In this document: positions 1-8,630 of the stretch, piece by piece
How the letters are laid out: the number at the start of each line of letters is the position of its first letter
How positions within the stretch are numbered: the first letter of the stretch is position 1
Assembly: GCA_041402045.1 (NCBI GenBank)
Contig: JAWKSZ010000086.1
Location: 1 to 30,698 of the forward strand
Origin: JAGQRJ01 sp041402045
GTDB taxonomy: Bacteria > Planctomycetota > J058
Reading direction: 5' to 3'
Length of the DNA stretch: 30,698 nt
Made by a program: the position numbers and the translations under genes
The notes under the pieces: generated by a model
The model's database searches: none
What the model saw: the letters and a program-made list of their open reading frames with translations, nothing else
What the model was told of the DNA's origin: nothing

Positions 1-2135
1 GCGGGCTTGCCGATCGGCGCGGGCACCGTGAGCTGGGTCAGCCCCTGCCCGCCATAGACGTTGCGGGTCCAGAGGTGCACCCAGCGCCCGGGGGGAAGCA
101 CCGCCTCCACTGTGCCCTGGCGCGGGTCGAGCACCGGGGCCACGAACAGGTCGTCGCCCAGCAGGAACTGGTCCTGGCGGCGCAGGAGTTCGGGGAACTG
201 GGGCGCGACCAGCCAGGGGTGGCGCACCAGGGGCGCGCCCTGGGTCCAGGCCTCGAACATGAGCCGCTTGCGGTAGGGGAACAGCGCCTTGAACAGCCGC
301 GACATGGCCGCGAAGTGGGCCAGGGTCTCGTCGTCGGTGTCGAGCTGGTGCCCCGCGTCGAGGACCAGCCCGCCGTGGGTGCGCAGCACCGGGGTGAACG
401 CGTTGAGCTCGGTCCAGCGCAGGAACAGCTCCTTGGGCCGGGTGTAGAAGCGGAACGGCCCGACCGCGATCGAGGTGTAGCCGCCGACGTCCGAGTGGTT
501 GAGCGAGATCCCCGAGATCCCCGAGCTCAACAGCGCGGTGAGGCTGCTCTTGAACCCGTCGTGGCGGTCCCAGGTCGTGAGCTGGTCCCCCGCCCACAGG
601 AGCTGGGTCGTGCCCGGGGTGCGCGTGAACCCGCTGCGGCTGAAGACCACGACCTCGTCCGAGAGCCCGACCTCGCGGATCGCCTCCTGCTGGAGCTGTT
701 GCCAGGCCACCGGATACTGGTTGTGGAAGCGCGCGGGGTCGCCGCTGTGGAGCTTGGCGTCGAAGGGCAGCGCCTCGCCGAAGTCGCCCATCCAGCCGCT
801 GACGCCGGTCGCCAACACCTGGTCCTTGATCACCTGCTTCAGCCAGTTCCAGGCGTCGGGGTTCGAGAGGTCGACCAGCCCCGCGTCGAACCCGCCCTGG
901 TCGATCTTGTGCGGGGTCCCGTCGGCGTTGTGCACGAGGTAGCCCCGGGCCAGCGCCTCGCGGTAGAGGTTGCGGGTGACGTTCGGCTTGCCGTCGACGT
1001 CCGAGAGGAACGGGTTCACGTAGCCCATGACCCTCAGCCCCTGGGCGTTCATGTCGCGCACGAAGCCGGGCCAGTCGGCGTAGGTCCCGGGGTCCGACTC
1101 CCAGTTCCAGTAGAGCCGCGTCCCGATCGGCGTCTGCCGCTCGCCGACCCAGTCCTGGAGGAACAGCCCGCTCAAGGCCGCGTTGTGCGCGCGCAGCTTG
1201 CCCACGGTGTCGAGCACCTTCTGGGTCCCGCCGGTCATGCCGATCACCGCGCCCTGGTGGATCCAGTCGGGGAGCATGCGCATGCGCCCGGCGTAGAGCG
1301 AGTAGGAGCGGATCAGCTCGAGGGGCGTCTCCCCCTCGAGGATCCGCGCGCGCAGCTCGTGGCTCAGGACCTCGCAGCTCACGCTCGTCTTCCCGCGCAG
1401 GTCGAACAGCGAGACCTCGCTGTTCTCCAGGCACAGCCCGCGAATCCGGCTGGTCATGAAGTAGGGCATGGGCGCGTAGGTCGTGGCCCAGCTCCCGCCC
1501 GCGCCGTTGAACAGCAGGTTCAACAGGAAGGTCAGCGGCTGCTTGCCGCGGCCGACCCCCTGCTCGCGGGCCAGCACGTGGAAGCGCCGTCCGCGCAGGT
1601 TCAGGTGGGTGAACTGCTCGCCGAAGCCGAGGAAGGCCTCGTCGGGCTCGGCGCTCATGCGCAGCCGCACCCGGTTGAAGCGGGTCTGGTCGTCGATCCG
1701 CGCCGAGAGCCCCAGGTGCCCGCCGGGCACCAGACGCAGGAGCACGCCGTAGGCGACCGAGTCCTGGCCGTCGGCGGTGGTCAGGGTCCCGCGGAGCATG
1801 AGCCCCTGCGGCGTGGCGCGCACGAGGTCCAGCGACTGACGCCGCGTGCGAGCCCGGGTCGACTCCCGCAGGCGGAAGGTGCCGCGCGCGCCCTTGAAGC
1901 GCACGCCCACGTCCAGGGCCTCGACGAAGTCCTCACCGGCAGGCGTCGCGAACACTTCGCGGCCGCTGGCCCCCAGGCGCACCACGAGCCGTCCGCCGCC
2001 GTCGGGCTCCCAGGCAGCCACGAACCCGCCCAGGGCGGCCGAGGTCGCCGGGGGGAGCGGGCCCACCAAGCCCTGGGCTCCGACCGCGCCCGCGCTCAGG
2101 CCGATCAGGAGCAGCAACGCTGCGCAACGCGTCAT
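1..2135 (-). CDS. Secreted GH31 glycosidase, sulfoquinovosidase (YihQ)-like, 3' end outside window
   Basis: Family-31 retaining alpha-glycosidase, predicted to be exported and to hydrolyse an alpha-linked sugar outside the cytoplasm. 711 codons are visible; the frame runs off the left edge close to the expected C-terminus, since the last residues (APIGKP) match the tail of E. coli YihQ as I remember it. Residues 1-20 form a signal peptide (hydrophobic LLLLIGL core, AVGA-Q site). YihQ-like signatures are GFGEQ, LRGRRF and EQGVGR. The nucleophile is D451 in WMGDFGE and the acid/base is D517 in WAGDQ. Of the four sulfonate-pocket residues known as QQRW in YihQ, Q327, R340 and W343 are kept but the first is T301 (GMTGG instead of GIQGG). 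An AGGAGAAGG ribosome site (2145-2153) precedes ATG 2135. The family call is firm. Substrate is uncertain: sulfoquinovoside or a neutral glucoside. No sulfoquinovose pathway gene is nearby. Confidence 0.9.
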   Translation of the reverse strand, partial: MTRCAALLLLIGLSAGAVGAQGLVGPLPPATSAALGGFVAAWEPDGGGRLVVRLGASGREVFATPAGEDFVEALDVGVRFKGARGTFRLRESTRARTRRQSLDLVRATPQGLMLRGTLTTADGQDSVAYGVLLRLVPGGHLGLSARIDDQTRFNRVRLRMSAEPDEAFLGFGEQFTHLNLRGRRFHVLAREQGVGRGKQPLTFLLNLLFNGAGGSWATTYAPMPYFMTSRIRGLCLENSEVSLFDLRGKTSVSCEVLSHELRARILEGETPLELIRSYSLYAGRMRMLPDWIHQGAVIGMTGGTQKVLDTVGKLRAHNAALSGLFLQDWVGERQTPIGTRLYWNWESDPGTYADWPGFVRDMNAQGLRVMGYVNPFLSDVDGKPNVTRNLYREALARGYLVHNADGTPHKIDQGGFDAGLVDLSNPDAWNWLKQVIKDQVLATGVSGWMGDFGEALPFDAKLHSGDPARFHNQYPVAWQQLQQEAIREVGLSDEVVVFSRSGFTRTPGTTQLLWAGDQLTTWDRHDGFKSSLTALLSSGISGISLNHSDVGGYTSIAVGPFRFYTRPKELFLRWTELNAFTPVLRTHGGLVLDAGHQLDTDDETLAHFAAMSRLFKALFPYRKRLMFEAWTQGAPLVRHPWLVAPQFPELLRRQDQFLLGDDLFVAPVLDPRQGTVEAVLPPGRWVHLWTRNVYGGQGLTQLTVPAPIGKP

Positions 2136-2275
2136 GATCTCGAACCTTCTCCTCTAAGGCTCTCCAGCTCCCCTGAGTTTTGCAAGCCGAGTGCCACCCT
2201 AAGTGCGGCCGTGACAACCGTGCGTGTCAGGTGGGGACCGCGCTGCGTTCCATCCCGGGCCCCGCTGGGTGCAGT

Positions 2276-4045
2276 TCAGCCCTCGCGCAATCGCGCCGCG
2301 AAGGCCGCGAGGGACGGCCGGGCGCTGGGGTCCTTGTGCAGCGCCTCGAGCACGCAGGCCTCGAGCGCCGGGGAGACCTCGACCCCCCGCTCCCGCGGGG
2401 GCGTCGGCGGGTCCTCGAGCACCGCGGCCACCCAGGCCCTGACCTGTTCGCCCAGAGGGAACGCCGGCTCACCGACCCAGCCCAGGTAGAGCAGGGACGC
2501 CAGGCCATAGACCAGCCCCGCCTCCGGCGGGCGGGCCCCCGCCCGGACGACCTCCGGCGGCGCGTGGACCAGGGCCTGGGGCGTCTCCTGCGGCACGTCG
2601 CGCAAGAGCTCGGCCCGCGCCAGCTCCGACTCGGCCTGGCCCGCCCACAGCCCGACCAGCCGCGGGGAGCCGCGGTTGATCCGCAGCGAGTCCGGGCGTA
2701 GGAGGAGCACCGAGAACTCTGGCGCGGTCCAGGGCTCGAGCAGCTCGGCCGCGTCGGCGATCAAGGTCGCCTGCCGCGGCGGCGAGTGCTCCCGGGCCCA
2801 GGCCAGGAACGGTCGTCCCGCGACCCAGGCCTCCCGCAGGCACACGGAGCTCGAGGCCAGGAGGAACCCCCGCGGCTCGGCGACGAAGGGGTGGCGGGGC
2901 TGGAGCCGCAGCGTACGCTCGAGGCGCTCGTGAGCGGGCGCCCGCGCGGCGTTCCCCAGGCGCAACGCCCGCAGCACCTCTCGCGCGCCGGTGAGGTCCA
3001 GCGCCTCAAAGGTGCGCGTGCCGAGCCCGCGCAGCGCGCGCAGCTCCGTGTTCCGCTCGACCCAGTCCGCGGCGTGGAACCAAGGACGGCCCCCCCGCGG
3101 GATCCCGGAGAGCGCGAGCGGCGGAGGCGGCAGGAGGGGCAGCGGCTCCTCCGGGCCGAGCGCGTCTGCCGCGAGGTGCTCGCGGGCCAGGGCTCGGGCG
3201 CGGCTGGCCGCCGGAGGTGGCAGGGCGAGGGCCGGGGGGTGGGCGAAGCAGGCCACGGCCGCCGCGCGCGCGGCGAGCGCCGCAGGGCTCAGCCGCCAGT
3301 GCGGGGCCGCGTCGAGGGCCCCGTAGAGGCGCAGGACCGCCTGGCGCGCTGCCCCCGCGGCCTGGGCGCTCGGGGCCTCCAGCCAGGCCTGCGCTGCCTC
3401 GGCGCAGGCCTGGGCGTGCGGGGACTCGTCGACGACCAGGCGCGGGAGCACGCGGAAGCTGGTGATCCCGGAGGTGAGGCGCGGGCCCCCCAGGTAGACG
3501 CGCTCCTGCGGGCGCACCCGGACCCGCCCGGTCACCCGCTCTCGCTCCAGGTAGGTCCCGTTCCTGCTCCCCAGGTCCTCGACCTCGACCTCGCCCTGGG
3601 CGTCGACCACGAGCCGGCAGTGCACCGCGGAGACCCGCTGCACGGCGACCTGCACGTCGGCGGCGCCGCTGCGCCCGATCACGAGCGAGTCCCCCGGGTT
3701 CAGCAGGCGCGGCGCCGGGGCCAAGGCCCCGTGGCCCGCCCAGAGCTCGAGTCCCCCGGTCCGCGCCGGCGGCGGACCGAGGTCGCGGACCAGCGTCAGC
3801 GCGACCCGCACCACGAACTCCCGGGGCATGGCGCTGCTCCCCGCGCACCAGGCCACGTCGTCGTCTGGGCCCGCGGCCTCGGGGCGCACCGCGGCCGCCG
3901 CGGGGTCCCCCAGGTAGGCGGCCACGGCCAGGCGCTCCTCGTCGAGGGTCCCCAGGCGCAGGCGCTTCTGGATCCAGGCCACGCCGGCCTCGACGTCTCC
4001 GCCCGCCGCGCGGCGCTCCAGGTCTCGCAGGCGCTCGTCGCCCAC
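2276..4045 (-). CDS. FHA-domain pseudokinase
   Basis: 589-residue cytoplasmic protein with GTG start, beginning 6 bp after the FHA kinase and so co-transcribed. Residues 1-55 resemble the short helical repeat (LERR...RLRLGTLDEERLAVAAYLGDP) found at the N-terminus of many myxobacterial and planctomycete signalling proteins. Residues about 118-200 are an FHA domain (VIGR, VSAVHCRL, GSRNGTYL), which binds phosphothreonine. Residues about 325-589 keep the outline of a Pkn-type kinase: a C-lobe YGLASLLYLGWVGEPAFP, an activation-loop end HAPPE and a final KDPSARPSLAAFAARLR. The catalytic residues are gone: the HRDLKPEN position reads LLRPDSLRIN (448-457), the DFG position reads GLWAG (465-469), and there is no glycine-rich loop. 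It is therefore expected to be inactive and could serve as a phosphopeptide-binding scaffold or allosteric partner of the upstream kinase. That role is inferred. Confidence 0.85.
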   Translation of the reverse strand: MGDERLRDLERRAAGGDVEAGVAWIQKRLRLGTLDEERLAVAAYLGDPAAAAVRPEAAGPDDDVAWCAGSSAMPREFVVRVALTLVRDLGPPPARTGGLELWAGHGALAPAPRLLNPGDSLVIGRSGAADVQVAVQRVSAVHCRLVVDAQGEVEVEDLGSRNGTYLERERVTGRVRVRPQERVYLGGPRLTSGITSFRVLPRLVVDESPHAQACAEAAQAWLEAPSAQAAGAARQAVLRLYGALDAAPHWRLSPAALAARAAAVACFAHPPALALPPPAASRARALAREHLAADALGPEEPLPLLPPPPLALSGIPRGGRPWFHAADWVERNTELRALRGLGTRTFEALDLTGAREVLRALRLGNAARAPAHERLERTLRLQPRHPFVAEPRGFLLASSSVCLREAWVAGRPFLAWAREHSPPRQATLIADAAELLEPWTAPEFSVLLLRPDSLRINRGSPRLVGLWAGQAESELARAELLRDVPQETPQALVHAPPEVVRAGARPPEAGLVYGLASLLYLGWVGEPAFPLGEQVRAWVAAVLEDPPTPPRERGVEVSPALEACVLEALHKDPSARPSLAAFAARLREG

Positions 4046-4051
4046 CTGGGC

Positions 4052-5632
4052 TCAGCGCTTGGACGCCGCCAGGACCAGCTCGGCCAGGTCCAGGTCCAGC
4101 TCCGGCTGGAAGTCCTCGGGGAAGTCCGGCGTGAAGTTCATGGCGCCCGAGTCGTTCTTGAGCAGCGACAGCGCCGCGGGGCGGTCGCGCTTGCCCTGCT
4201 CGGTCGCCGCGCTCTGCACCCGGCCCTGGCCCAGGATCATGTGCCCGCTCGCGCCCTCGCCCTGGATCGCCAGGGTCCCGGTGCGCCCCTGGAACGCGAT
4301 CGTCTGCACCATTTCCAGGAGCTCGCGCTGGGTCTCGAAGTTCTTCACGCTGATCTGGCGCCGGTCGAGCCCGCGCAGCGTCGACTCCGCGCCCTGCTTG
4401 GGCCCGGCCAGCCCCAGGCCCGGGTCGGCGAAGCCCTGCACGTCGACGAAGGGCTGCGCCGCGCGGCTGAGCGCGACCTCGAGCTGCTCCGCCGAGGAGA
4501 ACCGGTCCTCGGGCTTGACCGCCATGCAGCGCGAGACGACCGCGCCCACCTCCGGGGGCAACCCCGCCACGCGGAAGGCCTCGACCTCGCCGCGCAGCAC
4601 GCGCTGCATGAGCTGCATGCCCTTGAGCTCGGCGAAGGGGACCTCGCCCCGGAGCATGTGGTAGAGCGTCGCGCCGAAGGCGTAGAAGTCCGCGCGGTGG
4701 TCGGCGTGCTTGGCCCCGGTCACCTGCTCCGGCGGCATGTAGTGCACCGTGCCCAGGCTCTCCTCGGGCCCGGTCATGTGCCCGGTCAGGTTCCAGAGGT
4801 CCTTGGCGATCCCGAAGTCGGCGATCTTGGGGTGCCCGTCGCTGGTGAGCAGGATCCCGCCGGGCTTGAGGTCGCGGTGCACGATCCCCTCGGCGTGGGC
4901 GGCCTTGAGCGCCTGGACCACCTCGAGCCCGATCCGCAGCCCGAGGGGCAGGGGCAGCCGGCCCTGACGCACGATCACGTCCAGGAGCAGCGGGCCTCCC
5001 ACGTCTTGCATGACCAGGTACAGCGCCTGCGGACGCCGCTGCACGTCGAGGAGCTCGATCACCCCCGGGTGCCGCAGCTTGCTGCGCGCGCGCACTTCGT
5101 TCTGGAAACGCACCACCTTCTTCTCGGGGATCCCGGCCACCAGCGGCAGGGCCTTGACCAAAACGCGCTGCCCCCGCGGGCTCACCGCGTGGAACACCGG
5201 GACGAGCTCGGTCGAGAGCGGGTTCTTGCGCCCGATCCGGTAGCCGTCGTGCTGCAGGACCTCCGCCAGCATGCGCTCGGCGCGGGTCAGCTCGACCTCC
5301 ACCGGCGGCTCGTAGTCGGCGCGGATCCCGACGCCGCCCACCGCGATCACGTCGCCGGGGTTCACCGGGGCGCGGGTGATCGGGCGGCCGTTCAAGTAGG
5401 TCCCGTTGGCGGAGCGCAGGTCCTCGACCCACACCTGGTTCTGGGAGAAGAACAGCGCGCAGTGCTGACGGCTGATCCGGGCCGCGTTCACGGTGAGGTC
5501 GGCCTGCGCGCCGCGGCCCAGGACCAGGCGCTGCTCGGGGACCAGCTCGAAGCGGCGCACTCCGCTCCCAGCGCTCAGGGTGACCCAGACGGTTTGCGGC
5601 ACGACTCCCGTTACGGCCCGACGTTTCCGCAC
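4052..5632 (-). CDS. FHA / serine-threonine kinase / DUF4388-like protein with atypical catalytic motifs
   Basis: 526 residues in three parts. FHA domain at about 36-105 (VLGR, RISRQHCAL, SANGTYLNG). Hanks-type kinase at about 130-400: K160 in VLVKAL, E179, HRDLKP at 252-257, DFG at 272-274, GTVHYMPPEQ as activation-loop end. C-terminal domain at 435-526 resembles DUF4388/PATAN (ELLEMVQTIAFQGRTGTL, GHMILGQGRV). Two features are odd: the Mg-binding Asn of the catalytic loop is Gly (HRDLKPGG, G259), and the glycine-rich loop is degenerate (IGRKNPLSTELVPVF). Activity may be reduced or specialised. No transmembrane segment. Start is GTG 5632, without a clear ribosome site; GTG 5602 (VPQTVW...) is a good alternative. 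It leads the two-gene operon with the FHA pseudokinase. Confidence 0.88.
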   Translation of the reverse strand: MRKRRAVTGVVPQTVWVTLSAGSGVRRFELVPEQRLVLGRGAQADLTVNAARISRQHCALFFSQNQVWVEDLRSANGTYLNGRPITRAPVNPGDVIAVGGVGIRADYEPPVEVELTRAERMLAEVLQHDGYRIGRKNPLSTELVPVFHAVSPRGQRVLVKALPLVAGIPEKKVVRFQNEVRARSKLRHPGVIELLDVQRRPQALYLVMQDVGGPLLLDVIVRQGRLPLPLGLRIGLEVVQALKAAHAEGIVHRDLKPGGILLTSDGHPKIADFGIAKDLWNLTGHMTGPEESLGTVHYMPPEQVTGAKHADHRADFYAFGATLYHMLRGEVPFAELKGMQLMQRVLRGEVEAFRVAGLPPEVGAVVSRCMAVKPEDRFSSAEQLEVALSRAAQPFVDVQGFADPGLGLAGPKQGAESTLRGLDRRQISVKNFETQRELLEMVQTIAFQGRTGTLAIQGEGASGHMILGQGRVQSAATEQGKRDRPAALSLLKNDSGAMNFTPDFPEDFQPELDLDLAELVLAASKR

Positions 5633-5745
5633 TGCATTCGCACGCGCACGGGGTCGGCTCTCTCGCGAGCCATCTTAGCGCGGACCCCCGTCGCGGTGGA
5701 GGGCGCCAGTCGGAGGCGGCCTGCTACCGCCTTCCAACCGGCGCT

Positions 5746-5772
5746 GATAGCATTCCAGGCTTACGAGAGGAG
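5746..5772 (+). promoter_or_regulatory. Candidate extended -10 and ribosome site of the acyl-CoA ligase gene
   Basis: TGATAGCAT (5746-5754 region) fits an extended -10 (TGn followed by TAGCAT) with no convincing -35. It is followed by GAGAGGAG (5765-5772), which is well placed before ATG 5779. The site lies in the 146-bp gap between the divergent kinase operon and the ligase. The ribosome site is convincing; the promoter is a weak pattern call. Confidence 0.35.
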
Positions 5773-5778
5773 CCTCCC

Positions 5779-7629
5779 ATGAGCGTCAGCGTGGCCCAGG
5801 GCACGACCATCACGCAGCGCTTCCTCCAGCGCGCCCGCGAGCAAGGCGGCCAGGTCGCCTTGCGGCGCAAGGTCGCCGGGCGCTGGGAGGAGATCACCTG
5901 GCGCGGCTACGCCGACGCCGCGCGCAAGATCGGGCAGGGGCTGCTCAAGCTCGGCCTGGAGAAGGGCCAGGCGGTGGGGATCCTCTCCGAGACCCGCGCC
6001 GAGTGGGCCTTCAGCGACATGGGGATCCTCTGCGCCGGCGGCGTGACGGTGCCGATCTACCAGTCGAGCCTGGCCGACGACGTGCGCTACATCCTCGAGG
6101 ACGCCGAGGTGCGCTTCCTCCTGGTCGAGGACCTCGGGCAGTGGGCCAAGGTCCGCCCCTTCCTCGGCGAGCTCGAGAAGCTCGACAAGCTGGTGATCTT
6201 CGACACCAGCGACACCCCCGAGGCCAAGGCCGCCGACGTCCCCTTCGCCGACGAGCCCAAGGTCATGACCCTCGACGACCTGCTGGCGCTGGGCGAGGAC
6301 CGCGAGCTCTCCGAGCGCTTCGACGCCGCGGCCCAGGCTGCGACCCCCGACGACGTGGTGACCCTGATCTACACCTCGGGCACCACCGGCAAGCCCAAGG
6401 GCGTGATCCTGACCCACGAGAACGCGAGCTCGGAGTGCGAGGCCCTCGAGAGCGCGATCCAGGTCGGCCCCGACGACGTGACCCTCGCGTTCCTGCCCCT
6501 GGCCCACGTGTTCGCCCGCGCGCTGCACTGGCTGCAGGTCGCCGTGGGCTATCAAGTGGCCTTCGCCGAGTCGATCCCCAAGGTCGTCGAGAACATGGGC
6601 GAGATCCGCCCGACGTTCTTCGCCGCGGTCCCCCGGGTCTACGAGAAGATCCACACCGCGGTCAGCGGCCAGATCGACGCGCTCACCGGGTTCAAGGCGA
6701 AGTACGTCCCCTGGGCCCTGGACGTGGCCCTCTCCCGGCAAACGCTCCTGGCCGACGGCAAGAGCCCCGGCCTCATGAGCGGGCTCAAGCTCAAGCTGGG
6801 CGGGCCCGCGCTCAAGAAGCTCAGCGTGGGCCTCGGGCAGAAGGTCGGCGGACGCATGCGCTTCTTCGTCTCGGGCGGCGCCCCCCTGAGCCCGGCGATC
6901 GCCGGGTTCTTCCGCGTGCTCGGGTTCACGATCTACGAGGGCTACGGCCTGACCGAGACCACCGCGGCCACCCACATAAACACCCCCGACCACTACAAGC
7001 TCGGGACCGTGGGCCGGGTCGTGAAGGGCGTCGAGCAGAAGATCGCCCCGGACGGCGAGATCCTCGTGCGCGGCGGCGTGGTCATGCGCGGCTACCACAA
7101 CCGCCCCGAGGACACGAAGGAGGTGCTCACCGACGACGGCTGGTTCCACACCGGGGACATCGGCGAGATCGACGGCGAGGGCTTCCTCAAGATCACCGAC
7201 CGCAAGAAGGACCTGATCATTACCGCCGCGGGCAAGAACATCGCCCCGCAGATCGTGGAGAACCACGTCAAGACCCACCCGCTGATCAGCCAGGTGTGCC
7301 TGTTCGGGGACCAGCGCAAGTTCTGCGTGGCCCTGATCACCGTCGACGAGGAGCAGGTCCGGGCCAAGCTGCAGGCCGACGGGGTCGAGGCCGCCGCGGA
7401 GCTGGCCCAGCTCGTGGCCCAGCCCGAGGTCAAGGCCTACTTCCAGAAGGCGATCGAGGAGAAGAACGCGGCCCTCCCCAGCTACGAGACGATCAAGTAC
7501 TTCGAGCTCCTGCCCCAGGAGTTCGAGGTCGGCCACGAGCTGACCCCCTCGCTCAAGGTCAAGCGCAAGGTCGTGGCCGAGAAATACGGCGAGCTCGTCG
7601 CCAAGCTCTACGGCGCCCACGGCGGCTAA
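5779..7629 (+). CDS. Long-chain acyl-CoA synthetase (AMP-forming)
   Basis: 616-residue member of the ANL adenylating superfamily, FAA1/FadD15-like group, which activates long-chain fatty acids to acyl-AMP and then acyl-CoA for lipid synthesis or degradation at the membrane surface. Visible motifs in order: P-loop LIYTSGTTGKPKGVILTH (about 194-211), the ETE-type motif YGLTETTAATH (about 388-398), the adenylate-binding segment WFHTGDIGEIDGEGFLKITDRKKD (split here around residues 455-478) and the GKNIAPQIVEN hinge with the C-terminal catalytic subdomain. Length and motif order are normal for the family and all core residues look intact. ATG 5779 follows an AGAGGAG ribosome site. It stands alone: divergent from the FHA kinase pair and convergent with the next gene across a hairpin. 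Chain-length specificity cannot be read from the sequence. Confidence 0.95.
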   Translation: MSVSVAQGTTITQRFLQRAREQGGQVALRRKVAGRWEEITWRGYADAARKIGQGLLKLGLEKGQAVGILSETRAEWAFSDMGILCAGGVTVPIYQSSLADDVRYILEDAEVRFLLVEDLGQWAKVRPFLGELEKLDKLVIFDTSDTPEAKAADVPFADEPKVMTLDDLLALGEDRELSERFDAAAQAATPDDVVTLIYTSGTTGKPKGVILTHENASSECEALESAIQVGPDDVTLAFLPLAHVFARALHWLQVAVGYQVAFAESIPKVVENMGEIRPTFFAAVPRVYEKIHTAVSGQIDALTGFKAKYVPWALDVALSRQTLLADGKSPGLMSGLKLKLGGPALKKLSVGLGQKVGGRMRFFVSGGAPLSPAIAGFFRVLGFTIYEGYGLTETTAATHINTPDHYKLGTVGRVVKGVEQKIAPDGEILVRGGVVMRGYHNRPEDTKEVLTDDGWFHTGDIGEIDGEGFLKITDRKKDLIITAAGKNIAPQIVENHVKTHPLISQVCLFGDQRKFCVALITVDEEQVRAKLQADGVEAAAELAQLVAQPEVKAYFQKAIEEKNAALPSYETIKYFELLPQEFEVGHELTPSLKVKRKVVAEKYGELVAKLYGAHGG

Positions 7630-7635
7630 TCGAGA

Positions 7636-7669
7636 CGACGAGCGCCACCCCGGAGGGCGACGCTCGTCG
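7636..7669. terminator. Bidirectional hairpin terminator
   Basis: Perfect 9-bp stem CGACGAGCG (7636-7644) / CGCTCGTCG (7661-7669) with a partly paired 16-nt apical loop. It lies in the 88-bp gap between two convergent genes (stops at 7629 and 7718). No T-run follows on either strand, as is common in such GC-rich genomes. Confidence 0.6.
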
Positions 7670-7717
7670 ATCGAGAGCGACGGAAGAGAAGGAACGGAAA
7701 GAACCGGCTCGGCGAGC

Positions 7718-8479
7718 TCAGTTGCCGCCGAGGGCCTGGTTGATCCCCTGGGGCGCGAGGCGGTGGGACTCGACGGTGAAGGCCGCCCCTTGCTCGCCCT
7801 CGAGCACGCTGCGGCCGGTGAGGAGCACCCGGGCGCCGTCGCCGTAGGCGCGGAGCGCTTCGACGACCGAGGCCGGGCGCAGGCGCGTGGTCACGTTCGC
7901 CTGGCCGTCGCGCACCTGGACCAGGGTCTCGCTGGAGGCCGGGTCGGGGTGGGGCACGATCGAGACCGTGACCTCGCGCTCGCGGGTGGCGAAGGGGACC
8001 GCCGCGGCCTTGAAGCGGATCGAGTCCAGGAGCGCGAGCAGCCCGTCGACGCCCTGGCTGGGGTCGACGTGGTCGCGGTAGCCGTCGCCGCCACGGACCG
8101 CGCCGTCGGTGCCTTCGACCGTGAGCGAGAAGTGGACCAGCGGGCGGGAGACGCGCCCGAGGTGGGTGGTGTAGGTCTGGTGTCCTTCGCGGCGGACTCG
8201 GCGCACGAGCTGGATCAGCTCGTGCTGGGTGGCGTCGTCCAGCTCGTAGCTCAGCGTGTGCGGCCCGCCCCCACCCCGAGAGCCCACGACGGTGGCGCGG
8301 GCGCGGGTGGAGGTGGGGTCGTCGATCGTGAGGGTCGCGCGCTCGAGCTCGAGGCCCAGGCTGCGGGTCTCGAGCTCGTAGACGATCTTGGTGAAGGTCG
8401 GCGCCTCCTGCGCGCGCGCACACACGGCGGCGGCGAAGGTCAGGGCGCACAGGGCGCTGAAGCGGTTCGGGAGGTTCAT
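7718..8479 (-). CDS. Hypothetical secreted protein
   Basis: 253 residues, family not recognised. Residues 1-23 form a Sec signal peptide (MNLPNRF, hydrophobic ALCALTFAAAVCA, then RAQEA), so it is probably exported. The mature part is rich in beta-strand-like alternations (FTKIVYELETRSLGLELERATLTI) and charged residues, with a short Gly-rich stretch (SRGGGG). No catalytic motif, internal repeat or further membrane segment is visible. ATG 8479 is preceded by AAGAGG. The gene is convergent with the acyl-CoA ligase and divergent from the polyferredoxin gene, so it is a single transcription unit. Codon use matches the neighbours. Confidence 0.75.
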   Translation of the reverse strand: MNLPNRFSALCALTFAAAVCARAQEAPTFTKIVYELETRSLGLELERATLTIDDPTSTRARATVVGSRGGGGPHTLSYELDDATQHELIQLVRRVRREGHQTYTTHLGRVSRPLVHFSLTVEGTDGAVRGGDGYRDHVDPSQGVDGLLALLDSIRFKAAAVPFATREREVTVSIVPHPDPASSETLVQVRDGQANVTTRLRPASVVEALRAYGDGARVLLTGRSVLEGEQGAAFTVESHRLAPQGINQALGGN

Positions 8480-8615
8480 GGGGGCCTCTTGGGGAGGGTG
8501 TGGGGTGGCTGGAGCCCGGAGTGGGCCCCGTCTATCCAGGGGTTCCCCCTGCGCCGCCGGATCGCGCACTTTTTCTGGCCCGCCCCCCGCGCGACCTCGA
8601 GGTGGACGCCCCGCG

Positions 8616-8630
8616 TATCCTCGGGGCGTG
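8616..8630 (+). promoter_or_regulatory. Putative leaderless promoter: TATCCT, 6 nt, GTG start
   Basis: TATCCT (8616-8621) is followed by exactly 6 nt (CGGGGC) and the GTG start of the polyferredoxin gene at 8628. No Shine-Dalgarno-like sequence lies where one would be expected. The 15-nt string TATCCTCGGGGCGTG recurs exactly at 26195-26209 before the kinase-TPR gene, and the same spacing occurs at 13834-13848. Transcription would start at or next to the GTG, giving a leaderless mRNA. Confidence 0.55.

Noticed and set aside
1..2135. A sulfoquinovose utilisation operon
   Set aside because: Only the glycosidase resembles that pathway; the neighbouring genes are signalling proteins, and one pocket residue differs.
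2212..2229. TGACA/TGTCA inverted repeat as terminator of the FHA operon
   Set aside because: The stem is only 5 bp with an 8-nt loop and no supporting T-run; too weak to call.
75..2489. Long plus-strand open frame of about 800 codons
   Set aside because: Antisense to the GH31 gene; composition is the His/Arg/Val/Gly-rich type expected from the reverse frame of GC-rich genes, and it contains no domain signature.
2786..5782. Plus-strand open frame of about 1000 codons
   Set aside because: Antisense to both FHA genes, which have clear domain motifs; low-complexity composition.
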